From CAIYRG01 sp965247505 (lineage in GTDB: Bacteria > Pseudomonadota > Alphaproteobacteria > Micropepsales > Micropepsaceae): a stretch of DNA of 64,000 bases. The stretch spans positions 3,658,001-3,722,000 of the forward strand of contig OZ252020.1 in NCBI GenBank assembly GCA_965247505.1. The letters are read 5' to 3'. The notes under the pieces are model-generated. The model saw only the letters and a list, made by a program, of their open reading frames with translations, ran no database searches and was not told the origin of the DNA. Position numbers and translations under genes: made by a program. Below are positions 62,709-64,000 of this stretch, piece by piece (the first letter of the stretch is position 1; each line of letters opens with the position of its first letter).

Positions 62709-63692
62709 TCACTCGAGGATATAGCGCAGCGCGTTCTCCGGATCGCAGGTGAACGGCAACATCTCAGCTCCCGGTGAATAGTCCCAGTAATAACCACCCT
62801 CAAATGGTTCGGCCAGATATTCGGGGTCCTCCAGAAAATAGTTTATGAGTAGCCGCGTTCCGTCCTCACTGAGTTCGTATAGCTCAACGACATGCTTCTG
62901 CGCTGCGGAAGGAATCCCAAACAAATTGCCATTGCGCAAATCGGAAAATTGGACCGTGTCTACGACTAAGGTCTCTCGCTCCCACCGCCCAATGGAATGG
63001 CCTTGAAGCGTCCGCTCTGCGTTCTCCGGATGGCCGCGACCGTCCATAAAAACCGTTCGCTCTGAGCTATAAAATTCGCTGCTGAAGAGGACTCGGTCGT
63101 CCAGAATCTCGATTTCATACATATACGGCACTGTCGCGAAAAAAGGCGGAACCAAAGCTACGCATTGCGCCGTCGGGCTATCCGCATTTGTGTATGCAGC
63201 TTGCCAGCTAGCCCCTGCTGCCGTTGGCGCCGGCATCGCCACACTTCGTGTCGCGAATGCGCGGATGCCATCCCAGACCCCGGCGATGCCTGTTGCCCGA
63301 ACGGTCGACTCGTTGCCGCGTGATCGCGGGGTCAATACTGCGCCATCGCTCGGCGCAAGTGAGACTAACCGCGCATGCGTTCTTTCGGTGCCCCGCGCTG
63401 GGTTTACTCTAGCCGTGACCACGTCGCCTGGTGCGAGTGTCGTGGCTGTCCATCCGCTTCGAATCATAAGAGATGTGGGATCTCCTTCAATTTCCCATTG
63501 CGTAACTTGCCCATTGCCATCACTGACCTCGACATTGATGTAGACATGCGGGTTGGTCCATTCGAAGCTCGTTACAGTGCCTTGGAATGTAACAACGGCC
63601 TGCAAATCAAACATCGCGGCGCTATGATGTGCAGCAGCCGGATAAACGAATCCAAAAACTGCGGCAAAGATCACGCCATAAACGGGCTTCAT
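62709..63692 (-). CDS. Exported DUF6152-type protein
   Basis: A 327-residue protein with a signal peptide (MKPVYGVIFAAVFGFVYP, cleavage near AAA) and a mature N-terminus HHSAAMFDLQAVVTFQGTV followed by FEWTNPHVYINVEV, the pattern of DUF6152 domains, which start with a His-His motif right after the signal peptide. The second half (GRWERETLVVDTVQFSD, YELSEDGTRLLINYFLEDPEYL) resembles a domain often found with it in marine and soil proteobacteria. Function is unknown. ATG 63692 has GGGAGG 6 nt upstream. It is convergent with the preceding frameshifted gene. Confidence 0.75.
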   Translation of the reverse strand: MKPVYGVIFAAVFGFVYPAAAHHSAAMFDLQAVVTFQGTVTSFEWTNPHVYINVEVSDGNGQVTQWEIEGDPTSLMIRSGWTATTLAPGDVVTARVNPARGTERTHARLVSLAPSDGAVLTPRSRGNESTVRATGIAGVWDGIRAFATRSVAMPAPTAAGASWQAAYTNADSPTAQCVALVPPFFATVPYMYEIEILDDRVLFSSEFYSSERTVFMDGRGHPENAERTLQGHSIGRWERETLVVDTVQFSDLRNGNLFGIPSAAQKHVVELYELSEDGTRLLINYFLEDPEYLAEPFEGGYYWDYSPGAEMLPFTCDPENALRYILE

Positions 63693-63944
63693 GGTGCGCC
63701 TCCCATTTTCGATCAAGCGCCGATTAGATGAATTAGACAAGCATGCAGCATGAACTCTTTGAGGTCGAGCTTATCTCGGCTCAGCGAGATTTGTCGGGTC
63801 CCTGCGGGACCTCTTCGCCAGCATTTTCTCTCAACTCTTGCGGCGCGGCATGGTAGGGTCGATCCGTCCTGTGCGCTGCGCTTGTAGGCGTTTGCATATG
63901 GGGCCTGGTCAGGGCGAATTGATCGAGTCTGAAGGAGAAACGGA
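63693..63944. other. Intergenic region before the last gene
   Basis: 252 bp containing the divergent promoters of the DUF6152 gene and the right-edge gene. A GGTCCC-TGC-GGGACC hairpin (63798-63812) is the only clear structure. Confidence 0.5.
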
Positions 63945-64000
63945 TTGGCTGCGTTCACTCTCAATGGTCAGCGCACAGAATTGTCGGTCAATGGCACGAC
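63945..64000 (+). CDS. Start of a probable [2Fe-2S]-binding oxidoreductase subunit, truncated by window edge
   Basis: Eighteen codons from TTG 63945, with AAGGAG 7 nt upstream, read MAAFTLNGQRTELSVNGT and run off the window. This opening strand pattern (short beta hairpin, xFTLNG) is characteristic of the small ferredoxin-like subunits of xanthine-dehydrogenase or isoquinoline-1-oxidoreductase type molybdenum enzymes. No cluster cysteine is visible yet, so the assignment is provisional. Confidence 0.45.
   Translation, partial: MAAFTLNGQRTELSVNGT

Overview
The window is a chromosomal segment of an alphaproteobacterium whose order I cannot fix from sequence alone. The evidence is the suf cluster led by iscR and a class I cysteine desulfurase, the run tig-clpP-clpX-lon-hup, a complete 14-subunit mitochondrial-type complex I operon (nuoA to nuoN, with nuoC and nuoD unfused and a roughly 700-residue NuoG) that continues into birA-coaX-rnj, the DUF5930-type M23 protein, and an anmK/tyrS divergon. 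There is no rRNA, CRISPR array, prophage or recognisable defence island. Almost all the DNA is ordinary core genome; the accessory content is four insertion sequences and a few lineage-specific genes.

Layout. 1-8.1 kb: the start of an M23-type envelope protein, a Bcp peroxiredoxin, a large AsmA/DUF3971-like envelope protein, tyrS, anmK and an alpha/beta hydrolase. 8.2-16.2 kb: iscR-(iscS-like)-sufB-sufC-sufD-sufS-sufU-sufT-sufA, a tightly packed Fe-S assembly operon preceded by a promoter that overlaps a near-consensus type 1 IscR site. 16.2-20.1 kb, minus strand: a DEAD-box helicase and parE. 20.4-26.8 kb: a membrane histidine kinase gene broken by an IS1595-family element (itself carrying an IS3-family element) and by an IS21-family element. 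All three insertions can be removed on paper at their target duplications, restoring one 475-codon frame. 26.9-28.8 kb, minus strand: glnB-glnA behind a consensus-like sigma-54 promoter. 29-31.7 kb: an aminotransferase and nnr. 32.1-40.6 kb: tRNA-Leu, tig, clpP, clpX, an IS3-like element with an unusual 8-bp target duplication, lon and hup (protein quality control and a nucleoid protein). 40.8-42.3 kb: tRNA-Val, two paralogous secreted EF-hand proteins and tRNA-Asp. 42.5-57.1 kb: nuoA-N with an extra exported cysteine-containing protein between nuoF and nuoG. 57.1-60.3 kb: birA, coaX, rnj. 60.3-64 kb: a DUF1801 protein, a frameshifted exported cysteine-peptidase-like gene, a DUF6152-type exported protein, and the first codons of what looks like a [2Fe-2S] oxidoreductase subunit.

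How the parts fit. The suf operon can supply the eight or nine Fe-S clusters of complex I encoded 30 kb away, and also its own regulator IscR. glnB and glnA form the nitrogen-control pair. Trigger factor, ClpXP and Lon cover folding and ATP-dependent proteolysis. The least explained genes are the nuoF-nuoG intergenic exported protein, the EF-hand pair and the frameshifted exported protein. I do not see a convincing new multi-gene system; these three are the best leads.
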